DNA from: Lycium barbarum
Lineage: Eukaryota > Streptophyta > Magnoliopsida > Solanales > Solanaceae
DNA length: 64,000 nucleotides
Direction: 5' to 3'
NCBI RefSeq assembly: GCF_019175385.1
Contig: NC_083348.1
Location: forward strand, 49,498,950-49,562,949
Shown here: in pieces, positions 1 through 12,347 of the stretch
How positions within the stretch are numbered: the first letter of the stretch is position 1
Layout of the letters: each line of letters starts with the position of its first letter
Notes under the pieces: generated by a model
Told to the model about the DNA's origin: nothing
Database searches by the model: none
What the model saw: the letters and a program-made list of their open reading frames with translations, nothing else
Program-made: the position numbers and the translations under genes

Positions 1-476
1 GAGAGTGGAGGAAAGAAGAGAACAAGGCTGCTGAGAAAAAGGCTCATTGACGAGGAAATTGATCTACTGGAGAATACCGTGGTTTCCGAAGCTAAGAGAG
101 AGAAAGAGGAAAATCCTACTCAATAGCAAAGAAATTCTAAAGAAAGAAGAAATGAAAAAGAGAAAGCATCTGAGGAGAAGGAAATCAAGGCAGTTGAGGA
201 GGATGAAAGAGAGGAGGATGCACAATCCAAAGAAAAGCGGAGATCCTCATCTTCTAGAAAAAGAAAAGTTAGTTCAAAAGGATTAACTGATTACTTTGTA
301 AAAAGACGAAGACTCAGAGAATTAGAACTGCAGAGGTAAGAGAATCTGAGGAAGCAAAAATTACTACTTGGGAGAGTGTTTGATGAAAAGATCACTAAGT
401 ACAATGGGATGAATAAATTAGTAGAGATCGTCGGGTCCAATAGTGGAGTCATCTTTTTGTTGCTCAGGGACCAAAA

Positions 477-1124
477 ATGTTTGGCAGAGAAGTAAGGGAA
501 TTTTATGCAAACCTCTGCTATTCTGATGACTACACCACCATGATATCTTACGTGAATGGATCTGAGATTGAATTGGATGAATTCAAGCTGAGCAATATCC
601 TCAATGTACTTACAGACGGAATGAATTTTGTGGAGGGAAAAGACACTCAAGCTTTCAAGGACTCGATTGTCAAGCTAGAAGGAACAACCACTGGAGAACG
701 GATCTTCAAGAAACAACTCAAGCCTAAATATCAAATTCTGTTCGAGCTTGTTCACAAACTGTTATTGCCAAGAACTGAGGGGAGAAGCAAAGCTTTCATC
801 ACTGACCTTTATCTCCTTAAAGCTCTAGCAAATTATCAATCTTTTAGCTTGCCGTCTCTAATGATCGATCACATGATTAAGGTCATACATACCAACAAGT
901 GTAGACATGGTCTTCCATATGGTTTCTTTTTAACAAAGATCTTTAAACACTTTAGACTGACAATTGGCAAGGCTACAAAGGGAACCCAGAAGCAGATGGT
1001 CACAATAACCACATTGGAGGATTGTGAGTGTATACCCAAGAAGGGTGGGGTTAGAACCACTTCGACTATTTCAAGTCTAATTGATGCTCAAGAAAAAGCA
1101 ACTGCTGAAATTGCTAGGCTATGA
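477..1124 (+). pseudogene. Second ORF of the copia-type element (plant transposon domain protein)
   Basis: This is an open frame of 215 codons. It resembles the 'putative plant transposon protein' domain that is widespread in Solanaceae repeats, and it matches the broken frame on the - strand at 6883-7694. The open part is only the middle of a longer protein. Upstream (1-475), in other frames, lies a very charged segment with Lys/Glu runs and a basic stretch RKRKVSSKG that could be a nuclear-localisation signal. A stop at about 121 and frame changes separate the pieces. Downstream, coiled-coil-like sequence continues after the stop at 1122-1124 to about 1325. No catalytic motif is visible and the function of the domain is not known to me. 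Confidence 0.6.
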
Positions 1125-1925
1125 GCTAAAAATGTTTTCTTGAAGACTCAGTTGCTTGAGGAACCTGATCCCTACGCTGAACAAGAAGTTGCAAACATAA
1201 GGCTGAACGCTGAAAATGAATAGTTGAAACAGCAGATTGATGAGATCAAAGATCGTCTAGTTAGCGATCAGCGGGCAGCCAACTTACGATTGGAGAATCT
1301 TATCAAGGCCTTTGCCTCTGCCTATTAGCCCTATTAATTCCATGACCTCCTAATCTCTATGCTTTCATCCACCTCCTGTTGTCTCAATATCTTTAAAGTT
1401 TCCTTTTCTGATCTTTTTTATTGACACTGGCTCTCTTTAGTGTTTTAATTATCATATGTTGTATCTATAGAACTACTATGTATGTTGGTTTAAGCTATCA
1501 TTAACATAGGCTCATTTTGGCCATTTCTCTGATTAAAGGCAATAGCTAATCCTCTGCTTGTTTTATCTCTTAGTCATAATGTGTTTCTATTTTGGCACTG
1601 GGATAATGCGTCAGGTCTTCTTTTATGAGAGGGCGTCACAAAAATAATTTTTCCATTGCCCAAAAGGGGAAGAAGAATGCTGAACTAAGGGAGAAGGCAA
1701 TATTGTATTATGGGGGCAGACATGCTGCTGAACTAAGGGGGAAGTTTGATACGTGATATAATTGAAGAACCCGTTAGTGGGTGACCTGTTCTTCTGGTTC
1801 ACACAGAAGCTGTATTTTGTTGCTAACATGTTTGCAGGTGCCTTGAAAATAATGGTCTGCTTCGAAGGGGGAACAATTGGAAATCTGGGTCTCAGGAGGA
1901 AGAATGTCTATGATTTTGTCATCAT

Positions 1926-1940
1926 AAAAAAGGGGAAAAG
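1926..1940 (+). other. Polypurine tract before the 3' LTR
   Basis: An A/G run (AAAAAGGGGAAAAG) stands directly before TGATAG, which starts the LTR. The inverted copy has the equivalent tract at about 6210-6226. Such tracts prime plus-strand DNA synthesis in LTR retrotransposons. Confidence 0.7.
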
Positions 1941-3324
1941 TGATAGTTCCATGTGCATTAGTGTTTTGATGATTGTCAAACTGTTTCAAAACCAAATAGA
2001 TACCTGGTATGTATCTTAAGTGTATACCTTAAGGTTTCAGAGTCACATGAAGCGACGGAAGTAAGTTCGTTGGAGAATTGGAGTTTGAGTCATGTTTTGG
2101 GGAGGTTTCATATCATTTGAGTTATACATTGCTTAGAATTGCCTAGAGGGGGAGATATAGGGCCCCTTAGATGGTTAATGAAGTTTTATACAAGTTCCAA
2201 GATAGGTTCCATAAGTATTGGAGGTCACACGAATCGAATACAACACATTTTCGCAAAATCAGGGAAAATTGGGCAATGTGCGATCGCACACTCAGTGTGC
2301 TGGGCTGCATATTGGCCACCAACTTGCCAAATTGGATTTTATCACTGCCTAATATCCTCCCTTGGTAGAGGAGGGGTGTGCGGTCGCACACTCAGTATAC
2401 TGAGCCGCATCTCCACTGCACACTCAAGCGGGAGGACATTTTTAAAACCTCTTTAAGTCCCAAAAGATCCAATTTCTTATATCCACCTCACTACTCTCCC
2501 CATTATTAGAGGATTCTTGAGAGTTCTTGAAGGTACCATAACATTCCAAACCTTTCCATATCATCACGAAAGAAAATCAATATCAAAACCCAAAGAGAAT
2601 CCATGGAAGGTGATTGTTCTTGTTTCTCTTCAAAGTTATGATGACTTGGCCTTGAAAGGATGTGGGGAAGGTGACTTTCTTCTATAATAAGGTATGATCT
2701 TCCTATTATTAGCATGATTGAGTTGATATAGAGGTTTAGTAACTCTTGGAAAGGAAAAGAATTAAAGTGGTGAAGTTATAAAGTGTTGAAGTGAAGAAGA
2801 TGACTATGAGATGAACTTGGAAAAAGGGATTTTGGATAAATTTAAGATTGAATTGAATGTAACTTCTTGAATATGGTATTGTAAACGTTATTATTGTTGT
2901 TGGGGAGTTGATTTATAATTTGGTGGAAGTTAAGAAAATAGGGGAAATGCTACCCAAATTTTGTTAGTTCGTTAATTGCACTAGTTTGAACATAGATGTG
3001 TTTTCAAGACTTAACCTTTGCATGAATCCTCTTGAATGTAGATCTTGCGGACTTTGGAGGAGAACGTTAAATAGTTAAGAAGAAGAAAAAGTATGTAAGG
3101 ATAACCCTTCTTTCTAAAGGCAAGATTTTCTTGTTGTGAACCTATTCTCGAGATTTTCATGATAATGTTGACAATGTTCCTTGCGATGATAAAAATAATG
3201 CTTATGATGATGATTTCAATTCTAGAGATGTCATCTAAGATATTCGCAATGTCCTATTCCTGGAAATGCTAGCAGTTCATGACTTTCAATATTCTTGAGA
3301 TATTTTTGGTAAAATCTCTTCATA

Positions 3325-3390
3325 GTGATGATGATAATGATGATAATGATGATAATGATGATGATGATGATGATGATGATGATGGTGATT
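3325..3390. repeat. GAT/GATAAT trinucleotide microsatellite
   Basis: A run of GAT units, interrupted by AAT, lies within the LTR. The Asp-rich and His-rich frames over it are products of the repeat, not genes. Confidence 0.9.
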
Positions 3391-3765
3391 CCATAATAGA
3401 TATTGGGGGTTTAACGACTTTATGTCACCCCGATAGAGTTGTAATGTTTCCTTCGGATACATATGTATGTATCTATGTTGTGACACCGAGCTTATATGGC
3501 CGGGTATGATGTCTATTGCGCGCGCACCACCGCAGTTGGGTACGGACAACACCGAGCCTTGTTATGGCAGGGTATGGATGACACCGAACCTACATGGTCG
3601 GGTATGGTATCATTATATGTATATGTATGGAATGTTTTCTTTAGAGAAAGATTGAGTAAGCATAATGAATGTCTTAAGAGGCATTATGAGGTATAAATGA
3701 TTCATTTATCTATGTTAATCTTCATGCTTTTATCATATTACTATGCATGCCTTACATACTCGGTA

Positions 3766-3822
3766 TATTGTTCGTACTGACGTCCTTTTATATGTGGACG
3801 CTACATTCATGCCGGCAGGTAG
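3766..3822 (+). other. Conserved LTR two-hairpin block (copy 1)
   Basis: The first inverted repeat is GGTAT/GTACT, with wobble pairs. The second is CGTCC (3781-3785) with GGACG (3796-3800). A TTCATGCC and GCAGGTA motif follows. The same block occurs at 11880-11938, 17731-17790, 39247-39313 and 60625-60683, and inverted near 33770, 52385 and 54995. Confidence 0.6.
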
Positions 3823-4258
3823 ACAGGGAGAAACACTCGGCCCTTAGGCTGCTTCATCAGCGATTTCTTAGAAGAGCTCTGTATGATCCGGAGTTGTAAT
3901 AGTTAGTACTATTCTTTTATGTACATATATGGGCATGGCGGGGTCCTGTCCCATCTTCATGATAGTTCATACTCTTCGTAGAGGCTCGTAGATAGACGTG
4001 TATAGCTAGATATCTCTCAGCTTTGTTGGCTCATATTTTGTATATCATTTTGATAGCTTTGTCGGCTTGTGTATATATGGGCATAGTTAATGATGTTTAT
4101 GTAAAGGTGCCTTAGTCCGATGGAATTTGTATTATTGATGCATGGTAATTATGAGTTAGCCATGTGGCTCACCTAGCTATGATTACGAAAGTATGATTAG
4201 AGGTGCTCGGTAGATTAGCCCTGGGTGCCCATCACAGCCCTCCGGTTGGGTCGTGACA

Positions 4259-5432
4259 AAACTGGTCCCTATTATTTGAGTTCTAATCTTCCTAAATGGA
4301 AATTATTGGTGGATTTGACTAATCTAATCATAGTAGTTGATGATTTAATATCTAATAGGCTTAAATCTTCCATTTATGTTGATGAAACTTAATGTTTAAA
4401 AGTTAGGGTTTATACCCAAATTCGGGGTTGGACTTAATTAACGAAATTGACCCAGTCTTGCATTTTTTTAGCAATTGATTAGTAGGATTGACCTCTTAGA
4501 ACGTTGAATTGCATATTTTACTTTCAAAATACTCGTTTTACACTTATGGGTCTGTTTCCCCCTTTCTCCATAGTTGAATTTGATTCGAAAGATAAGTATA
4601 GCAATATGGGTGTTGCTCTTCCTTATTTCTAATGTAGAACTCGATTATAAATAGAGGTGCTACGAAAGGGCAAGGCAAGGGTGTGATTGTTCATGGCACC
4701 TACTCAGCTGCCAGGTTGGTTACGACTTACCTTATGGTTAGATTTCGATTAGTAAAGCATATGTAGAGTTAGTGATTGTCGGAGACAGCATGTTACGCCT
4801 TCAGGTATGAAGTTGGGATGGATTGCTATGGCTTTTTTCCTTGTTGTGATCTATACGGATATTTTCCACGTGTGTGATATTAGACTTGATACTTAGTCGT
4901 CTTATCATGATTGTGAAATTGCTATCCCTCACTTACTGGGTATTATCTGGGATAGAGGAAAGAAATTGACTTGTTATTAATATCGAGAGATGTGTCCATG
5001 AGTGGAACGATTGTCATTGATATACTCTTGTTGGCATTGATATCATGCATGCATTCATACACATATATTGGACCGGGTTGCAAGTTCCGCAATATATATT
5101 GGATCAGATTGCACGTTCCGCAACATATTTGGATTAGGTTGTACGTTGCAGTAGGTACATGGACTTCTCGAGCCCCATGGGCCATGACTGTCGAGGTGTG
5201 GAGGTATTCTGCCCGAAGCATGCGTGTATCATTGCATTGTATTGCATCTCTTGTACATTCATATTTCATTCACTCATACATCTGATTCTAGTTACGGTTA
5301 TTTATTGTATTGCATATAGAGCGTGGACATTGACTTCCTAGTTAATTACTGATTTGAGATTGTTGTGTGCCTGATTAATACTTACTTGGGGATTGATAGA
5401 CTCGAGGAGTAGAGACTTTCTCCTAGGATATG
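4259..5432 (+). mobile_element. LTR-like sequence, left part of an LTR split by the copia element
   Basis: No coding frame is seen. The right end (5432) continues, across the copia insertion and its TSD, into 31489-32215, which ends in GGTCGTGACA like an LTR. The segment has a TATA-like ATAAATA near 4650 and a degenerate tandem repeat at 5068-5156. Its left boundary is not clear, and some of 4259-4550 may be unrelated sequence. Confidence 0.45.
5068..5156. repeat. Degenerate tandem repeat, three units of about 30 bp
   Basis: The units each carry TTGGA..GGTTGCA.GTTCCGCAA with mutations. They lie in the presumed LTR just upstream of the copia insertion. Confidence 0.75.
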
Positions 5433-6209
5433 TGTTAAAAGCTATGCATCCACCAAACAATGTCTAGAAGGACCTGGTTAAGTACCAGTTCCCTTATACA
5501 ATGCAATAAGTAAAAAAGGCACTAGCTTTACCGTGGAAAACTCCTTGCTGAAGGGATTCAAAACCACGACCTCCCCCAGTAGGATTTCAACTCCACTACA
5601 CGAGCAACTTCAGATTACAACCTATCGTAAGCTGGGAACTAACTCCCATAATCCCTCAACCCTTATAATGGTGGAAACCTAGGAACTAACTCCCCTAGTC
5701 CCTCAACCTTTGCAATACACCGATTGAAAGGTAAACTGCCTAACAACTACTAAGAATTTGAAATACCTACAATAGATTCTTATAAGAGAAGAGTAGGTTT
5801 ACAAGTTAAAGCACATGAAACAAAGCTTAAAACAAACTAAGATAATAAAGCATCTTCAGTGTAGGAAGCAGGTCCTTCAGTTTGTGATTAGCTTTACTAA
5901 ACACTTGGAGAGTCTTGTGATGGCTGCACCTTTTGGTGATTTTTAGGTTTTCCAAGTGTTACACAAATTTTGCAACATGTTGTATATATAATGGGAAGCA
6001 TGTCGGATGGATAGAGATCACTCATTCAATACTCGACCTAAGGCATGAGGCAGCTCAACTGCTGCACTTGTGTACAGTGAGTAGCTCGGGTTTACCGTTG
6101 TATCTGCTTACCGTACAAGATGCACAGAGAGCTGATCACAAACCAGGTCTCTATCTGGCTTTGAATCAGTTTGACAATCATCAAAACACGAATGCACTTG
6201 AGCTTATCA
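5433..6209 (-). repeat. 3' LTR of the copia-type element
   Basis: It runs from TGTTAAAAGC to GAGCTTATCA on the + strand and matches 20765-21015 plus 30844-31488. It lacks about 115 bp that the 5' LTR has (roughly 30890-31010). Confidence 0.8.
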
Positions 6210-6882
6210 ATTATTTCCCCCTTTTTGATGATGAAAAACTCATAGACAATGTTCCTCCTGAGAACCAGATCCCACTTGTTCCCCCTGCGATGCAGACTAT
6301 CATTTTCAATGCACCTACAACATGTTAGCAACAAAATACATTTTCTCTGTGAACCAAAAGACCAGGTCACCCACTAAAGGGCCCTTCAATTTTGGCACAT
6401 ATCAATCTTCCAGTTCTTCCCCCTTAGTCACATCATGTCAGCCAGCATATCCACTGTATTCTTTCTCACAACACAGTGATCCCATCGCCACATTTTCATC
6501 CACTGCATTCTTTCTTACTATATATGCACAATATTCATCATCTTCCCCCTTTTGGCATCATCAGAAAAGCAACCACATTGCAGCCGGTAAGAGGTACAAG
6601 CAGAGAATATTACAAGCAGAATGAACATGAGCAAGCAAGCAATAGTGCATGAAAAAAATGTAAAAGCCCAATAATAGGAAGTAGTCCAAACATTACAAGC
6701 ATATGCCAAAGTAAACTACTAATGTGCCAGTCAGACAAGAAAGATAGAGAACATGGGGGTTAAGACATCAACCAAAGGAAGACAAGGGAAGGGAACAGAG
6801 ACTGGAGGGAAAAGCTAGGAACTGATTATTGGGCGCAATCCAAGGCTTGAAGAAGATTGTCAATTTTCTCAATATATGCACC

Positions 6883-8134
6883 CTAATCTTGGAGTATTTG
6901 TTTCCTGAGATCATCCTCTTTGATCTTCAACTGATCCCTTAGAAGAGCATTCTCACCTTTCAGCTGCTTAATTTCTGCATGTGTTGCCTTCAGGGCTTTG
7001 GTGAGAACATAGATGGTGGAGCCTTCTCCTTTAGGCGCACACTTGTAATCTTTCAGAGTATCCATGGAGATCATATTCTCTTTTGTCCCTAAGGTGGCTT
7101 TGCCATTCCTCACATTAAAATGCCCAAGGACCTTTGTCAGGAAAAGCCATAAGGAAGACCAAGATCATTTTCATTAATGCTCACCTGCAATGATCAAGTG
7201 ATTGATCATGATTGCTGGTATATTGATCGGTTTAAAAGTTGACAATGCTTCCATAAGTACCATATGTTCTGAAGTGACACTGCAATCCCTTCCACTTCTT
7301 GGTATGAGCACCTTGTCACAAACTCGTAAACTAGTTGACAAGTGGGCTCGAGATCCTTTTTGAGGATCTTTCTTGGACGGACTGACCTGCCTTCCTTAAC
7401 AATCACATTTTTTAAGGAGGTGGAAGCCCTTCCAGTCACATCCCTCAGCCCTTCAGTTGGTACTCCCAAGATTTCAGCTAGTATTGCTTTAGTCAGCACA
7501 AAGTCTATCACATTCACTGTTAAAGCGAAAACATTGTCATCAAGATGAAGTAGATTTGTATACATTTCCATTATTTCAGCTTCATACATACAAGGATCCA
7601 GTGGAGTAAGAAAATGAGTCCACTTTTGTAATTCCACCATCTCCCACAATTCTTTTATCCTAGTCTCCTCTTCCAGGTTTACATCAATTATCATCCCAAA
7701 GAGAATTTTCTGTGTTTGGAGATGTTCCTTTCTCAGTTCATTTTCATGTCTCTCAATGGCACTTGTCCTCCGTTTCTTTTATAAAGCAAATTGAGTATCA
7801 CTTTCTTCTCCTCCTATCTTCTTCTGTCATTCCCTTTGATTTCCTTTTCTTGTTTTCCTTCATGCCCCCAGAGATCTGACTACGCACTGAATGAAGTATG
7901 ATATCACAATCAGAGTCAATATTTTCTCTTGAGTTTTCTTTTGAGGCACCAGGTGCTTCAGCACAGATGCCACACCAAGTTTTCTTCTCATGGTGAGAGA
8001 CGGGAACGACATCTGCAGCCTTTTCTTTCCTGTTAAGATTTCTGACCTTGTCCTTCAAAGTTGTCGATGTTATCTCTTCCCATTTCAACCTCTACACCTG
8101 TTTCATTTGATTTTTTAGAAGAGGAGTTTGATGA
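6883..8134 (-). pseudogene. Second ORF of the copia-type element, broken
   Basis: Three frame pieces (8088-7798, 7694-7206 and 7113-6883) together correspond to the ORF at 477-1124 and its flanks. The first is Lys-rich and charged. The second carries the plant-transposon-like domain, with ELQKWTHFL at its start. The third is coiled-coil-like with a leucine/lysine pattern. Frameshifts and stops separate them, so no full protein can be made. The left end of the 8135-18184 insertion falls just inside the upstream part of this frame. The Ser-rich frame at 18190-18450 reads towards the junction and may be the start of this ORF. Confidence 0.6.
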
Positions 8135-11002
8135 TGTTATACCCCGTACTTTCGCATGTTCGGGAAAATTCGAAATGATTTTGATTTGCAAGGAATAAGG
8201 CCATATGTTGATATGAATTCACATAGGTGAGTGTTGTTCATGAAAAATATTGGTGTGGGAATACGGAGGAAGGCCAAGGACAAAATTGGAACTTCAAAAA
8301 TTAGTTTCGGGAATTATAAAAAAAAAAAAAAAGATTTCTTTGGAATTGGGCTCAAAAAATAAGGGATAAAATTAGGCCCAAAAGAAATGGGTTGGCCGGC
8401 CAAAGCTATGGCCCAACCCATGATTTTAATAATTTTCCATGTTCAAAAATTATATAAGGATCACTATCCATTAGAATATTCAAGAAACAACAAAGAGAGG
8501 ACAAAACAAAAGATGAAGGGCAAGGGAAAGGAGCTTTCGGCCATGGCTATGGAAAAATAGCCATGGGAAATCTTGTTCTAAAAATATTTTTCTTGTGGTA
8601 TTTATACTAATTCAAGGTCCCTCTACAACATGGTGCAATTATTTGGGAAGAAAGGGCACTAGTTTCTTCAATGGGACAACATATTTGAGTGAAGAAGTTG
8701 AAGAGAAAAGGTAAGAATTCATTCCATATTATTAAGTTATGAAGGCTTGTTTGTGTTGTAGTGTATGGAAATGAGTAGAATTCATGAAAATATAGAAGTT
8801 TGCAAAGTGGGAGTACATACCCATGTGTGGCCGTGTGTGTATTAATGTGTGCATGTGATGAATGGAAATTTATGTTGTATTCTAGTTGTGATAATTGTGG
8901 AAATTGCATTGAGAATGAAAGTGGAATGAATTTGGTTGAAGTGGGAAATGTGTAGGTTGGCCGTGTGATGTTGAAATTGGAATGGAAATAAATCACTTTT
9001 GTTTAATATGTTAATTGTGTTAATGTGATGCTTGCAATATAAATGAAGATGAAATGATATAAGTTTGCATTGAAATGGAAAGTAGAAGTTTATGTCGTTT
9101 TATGATGGTTTTATGACATTATGAAAATGGAGTTGTTAAGGATATGATTATGATGATCATTGATGGATTTGGAAGGTGGAAACATGTTATGGATATGTAT
9201 GCCAAAGACTAGAAGTTTTGGATGAAATATGATCTTGGTGGAAAATTGTATATCTTGTATATCGAGTGAATATTTTGTGAAAACGATATGAAATGCTTCT
9301 AACCTACATGGTGATGATCTTGATTAGTGATGAATATGAAAATATTGAGCTTAGTTTGGAAGTGTGAAGTCGGAATGGACGTTAGTGCATTATGTCGGAA
9401 AATAGAGCTAGTGGCCTTATATTGTGCTATATTGTAATGGTTGTTGACTTTGTCGATGCTGTTGGGTTGTTGTCGCTATTATTTGAGCCGAGATGTTTCT
9501 CGGGGGTGGTATATTTATAAGGGAGATGCTGCCGAAATTTCGGTAGACAAAATGAAATTAAGTGCATTCTTAAGTCTTGGAAATTCTAATTGGTAACAAT
9601 GACCAATTGCAGATTCTGGACGAAACGGGAATCGAGTTTGGAACGAGCGTACGAAGTAAGAAAGGTATGTAAGGCTCCCCACTTCTTCTTTTGGCATGTC
9701 TTAGTATGTCAGGTTGATATCGGAACCCCGGGAGCAATTCTGCTCCTCGAAATCCGAATTAGAAAATGACTACTATTCATTCAATTCCATTGAAACCTAA
9801 GGACCCTATTTTGACTAGAAAGTAACCAAACGTCCGAAACTTGTGCAAACATAGTCGGATCACTTCGAAACCTTTATGTTTGATTCCATAGACCTCAAAT
9901 GTCTGTAAATCATGTCCGCCACCTCGACTTGACCCGAGGTGGGCCCGCTAAGTCCGAAACCCTTTTTGTTTGCTCTATAAGGTTCACTTTGGCATAACGC
10001 CGGTAAAGGACTTTCGTTTATGAATTTGACTATCATAAAATAATGTTTTGGTCGCCACGATATCTTAAACTATATTTTGAACCACAACGACCATTTTGGA
10101 AATATTTTTGTGAAATGAACCCCGTTGATTAATTATCCGAATTATTTTGACTATTGGGTCAACCTATGATTTTATCAAGCTTACAAAAGTATTTCGACAT
10201 TCTAACTTACATTTTGAACTATAAACATAATTTTGGAAGAACTTTTGTAAAATAAACCCCGTGTTGACCACTTGTTCAGACTAGTTGGATTAACGGGCCG
10301 ACATATGACTATATTGGGCCCTATAGCTATTCCGATTTGTAAATTGTACCAGTCGTTCATGACTCCGCTCGTGCCCATTATTATGATATCGTTCACCGGT
10401 TCTCCGGGCCGGGTTATTGACCGTGCGCACTATTACAATTCGACTGCATGCCCTTTCGTTGACACGAGTATCCGGGCATAGGTGCTCCGTTACAAGTACT
10501 CTGCTAGAATTATTTTGAGATAAGTATTCGGATATGAGTAATCTATTCGAGTAATCCGTTACGAATATTCCGATAGTATGTTCAATCACTGGCACAAGTC
10601 TTATAAAATGCTTGGACACGTGAAATGACTCCAGTCGTTCTGTATTGATACATTCCATCGTGCCTTCCAAAAAAAAAAGTTATGTATGTGCCTTATGACT
10701 ACCGTCTGATTCCTTGAACTGCTCCGTCGATCGAAATCCGTTTTGAAACGTTCGTGACGATTTTGTGGTAAACGTGTCCGTAAATATCACGTATCAATTC
10801 CGATCGTTCCGAATTACGTCTATAATCCTCAAATGTCAATAAGTGTTTGTATCTATCGAGTCTGAAATATGTGTATCTGGTCTCTCACTACTCCGTTCGT
10901 GCAAGCCCTACCATGTCTATTCACTGAGCCGGACCAAGCTATGATGTCGTGCGTTATTTCCCTATGTTGCCTATGGTGTTCTGAAATAAAACTGTGAGGG
11001 AT

Positions 11003-11312
11003 GGTCTGGGCTGAGCTCGATCCCCAAAGCGGATAGTATCTGCGCTGCGTGATTTGATACCAGGCAGACGCGTTGGGAGTGTACTGGGCGGAGCTCGAGC
11101 TCCCGAGACTGGTCCGTGACCCGTGTACTGGGCAGAGCTCGAGCGGGAAAAACGGGCAGTTTCTGCATGGGATGACCACTGTACTGGGCCGAGCTCGAGG
11201 TGGCGTACCCCTTGTAGACGCGTATTTTGATATGATATGATGTGCTATGATCTGATACGATATGTTTGTGTATGGTGTGACCACTGTACTGGGCTGAGCT
11301 CGAGGTGGCACA
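11003..11312 (+). repeat. Five spaced copies of a GAGCTCGAG-containing motif
   Basis: Units begin at about 11003, 11081, 11125, 11181 and 11286. Each has (TA)CTGGGC, one variable base, then GAGCTCGA. Spacing is irregular (44-105 bp). The 3' LTR has the same set at about 16853-17160. Confidence 0.8.
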
Positions 11313-11404
11313 CTCTTTGTAAACACCATATGATTCACAGGTGGTAACATCTGATCCGATACGCTACGGCATCCTGATATGGCATATGACTCTATATAAC
11401 TCTG

Positions 11405-11510
11405 GATTTTGATTCTGCCTATCCGTCTGGAATCTGATTCTGCCTGTTTGTCTGGAATATGATTCTGTCTGCCCGTCGGGAATTTGATTTTGTCTGTCCG
11501 TCTGGATTTT
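11405..11510 (+). repeat. Imperfect tandem repeat, about 27 bp units
   Basis: Units of the form TCTGGAATTTGATTCTGCC recur four times, with looser TCTG-rich copies up to about 11765. They are repeated in the 3' LTR from about 17255. Confidence 0.7.
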
Positions 11511-11879
11511 TAATTATGTCCGTAACGCCTCGGTCTGTCCGATATGATTATGATTCTATTCGTACACTCGGTCTGTTTGATAAGATTATGGTTCTGTCCG
11601 CTACCCTTCTGTCTGTCCGGCTAAATTACGTTTCTGTATGTTGTACTTCTGGTAATCTGATCCGGACCACGACTCAGTCTGTTCTATTCTGCACCTCTGT
11701 CTCTGATTATGATGGTATCAGTTACATCTGTGCCCCAGCTCTGTGCGATGATTCTGTCAGTTAAACTCGGGGTCTGTCTTGGATTTGGATTCAATTTTGC
11801 CTGTTATATTTCCGTATATATTTATGTGTTTTTGGTCCAGGCTATGATTATACTTGTGATATTTTTGCTTTACACACTC

Positions 11880-11938
11880 GGTACATTTTCGTACTGACCC
11901 CCTGTTCTTCGGGGGCGGCGTTTCATGCCGCGCAGGTA
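11880..11938 (+). other. Conserved LTR two-hairpin block (copy 2)
   Basis: The first stem is GGTAC/GTACT. The second is CCCCC (11898-11902) with GGGGG (11911-11915). TTTCATGCC and GCAGGTA follow (11932-11938). Confidence 0.6.
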
Positions 11939-12335
11939 CTCCCAGATGAGCTAAAGTGGTTACAGAAGATGATCCAGCGGGGTCGGCAAACTCCATTTGC
12001 TCCTGGAGTGCCGCCGAGTTAGAGTCCGTATGTTATGGTTCTGGATTATGTTAGAGACTTTGCAGACAGTGTCGTGAGTATTGGTTGTTCGTCTGTAAGC
12101 GGCTCCATCAGCCGATATGTAGGTCTGCGTTATGTTATGGATTCTGTATGATTATATGTGTTTGTTTGATTTGAAAGAATATTTCGGAAAGAAAAAAAAA
12201 TTTACTATGCATTTTACCTTATCCGATTTAAAAGTTCGATGTGATTTTCTGTGTAGCAGGAGTCTGAGGGTTCGCTCGGCCCTAGGTAAGGGTCGGGTGC
12301 CCATCACACCCCCGAAATGTCGGGGTGTGACAGAG

Positions 12336-12347
12336 TGGTATCAGAGC
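12336..12347 (+). other. Primer-binding site, initiator tRNA-Met
   Basis: TGGTATCAGAGC lies three bases after the 5' LTR. It is the usual complement of the 3' end of plant initiator tRNA-Met. Confidence 0.92.

Larger units (their letters stand above)
1..2008 (+). mobile_element. 3' part of a copia-type non-autonomous LTR element
   Basis: The stretch carries, in order, a lysine/glutamate-rich coding remnant, an ORF with a plant-transposon-like domain, a non-coding tail, a polypurine tract and the first 68 bases of an LTR (from 1941). The same series occurs inverted at 6140-8134, inside a complete copy of the family. The LTR breaks off after about 2008, where similarity to the complete copy stops and gypsy LTR sequence begins. 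The 5' half lies outside the window. The copia assignment rests on the gag of the complete copy (18190-20708), not on this fragment. Confidence 0.75.
2021..4258 (+). mobile_element. Gypsy-type LTR, + orientation
   Basis: The segment ends GGTCGTGACA at 4258 and shares its order of motifs with other LTRs in the window (58840-61129 and, inverted, 33330-35542 and 51939-53836). These include a palindromic motif array near the start, a conserved two-hairpin block at 3766-3822, a GGGGTCCTGTCCC block near 3940 and a terminal GGTCGTGACA. The start is inferred from TGTATACCTT and from the lengths of related LTRs (2213-2290 bp). No TSD was found: the flanks TTAAG and AAACT differ. It may be a recombined or end-truncated copy rather than a clean solo LTR. 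Confidence 0.65.
8135..12332 (+). repeat. 5' LTR of the LARD-like element
   Basis: It runs from TGTTATACCC to GGTGTGACA. It contains a conserved two-hairpin block (11880-11938), five spaced copies of a TACTGGGC.GAGCTCGAG motif, and Cys/Thr-coding-like TCTG repeats that are not a gene. Relative to the 3' LTR it holds an extra 344 bp (about 10130-10473). Confidence 0.9.

Noticed and set aside
3279..3552. Asp-rich and His-rich frames.
   Set aside because: They are translations of the GAT microsatellite.
5068..5156. CRISPR-like spaced repeats.
   Set aside because: Only three degenerate, directly adjacent units in a plant LTR; no array or cas gene.
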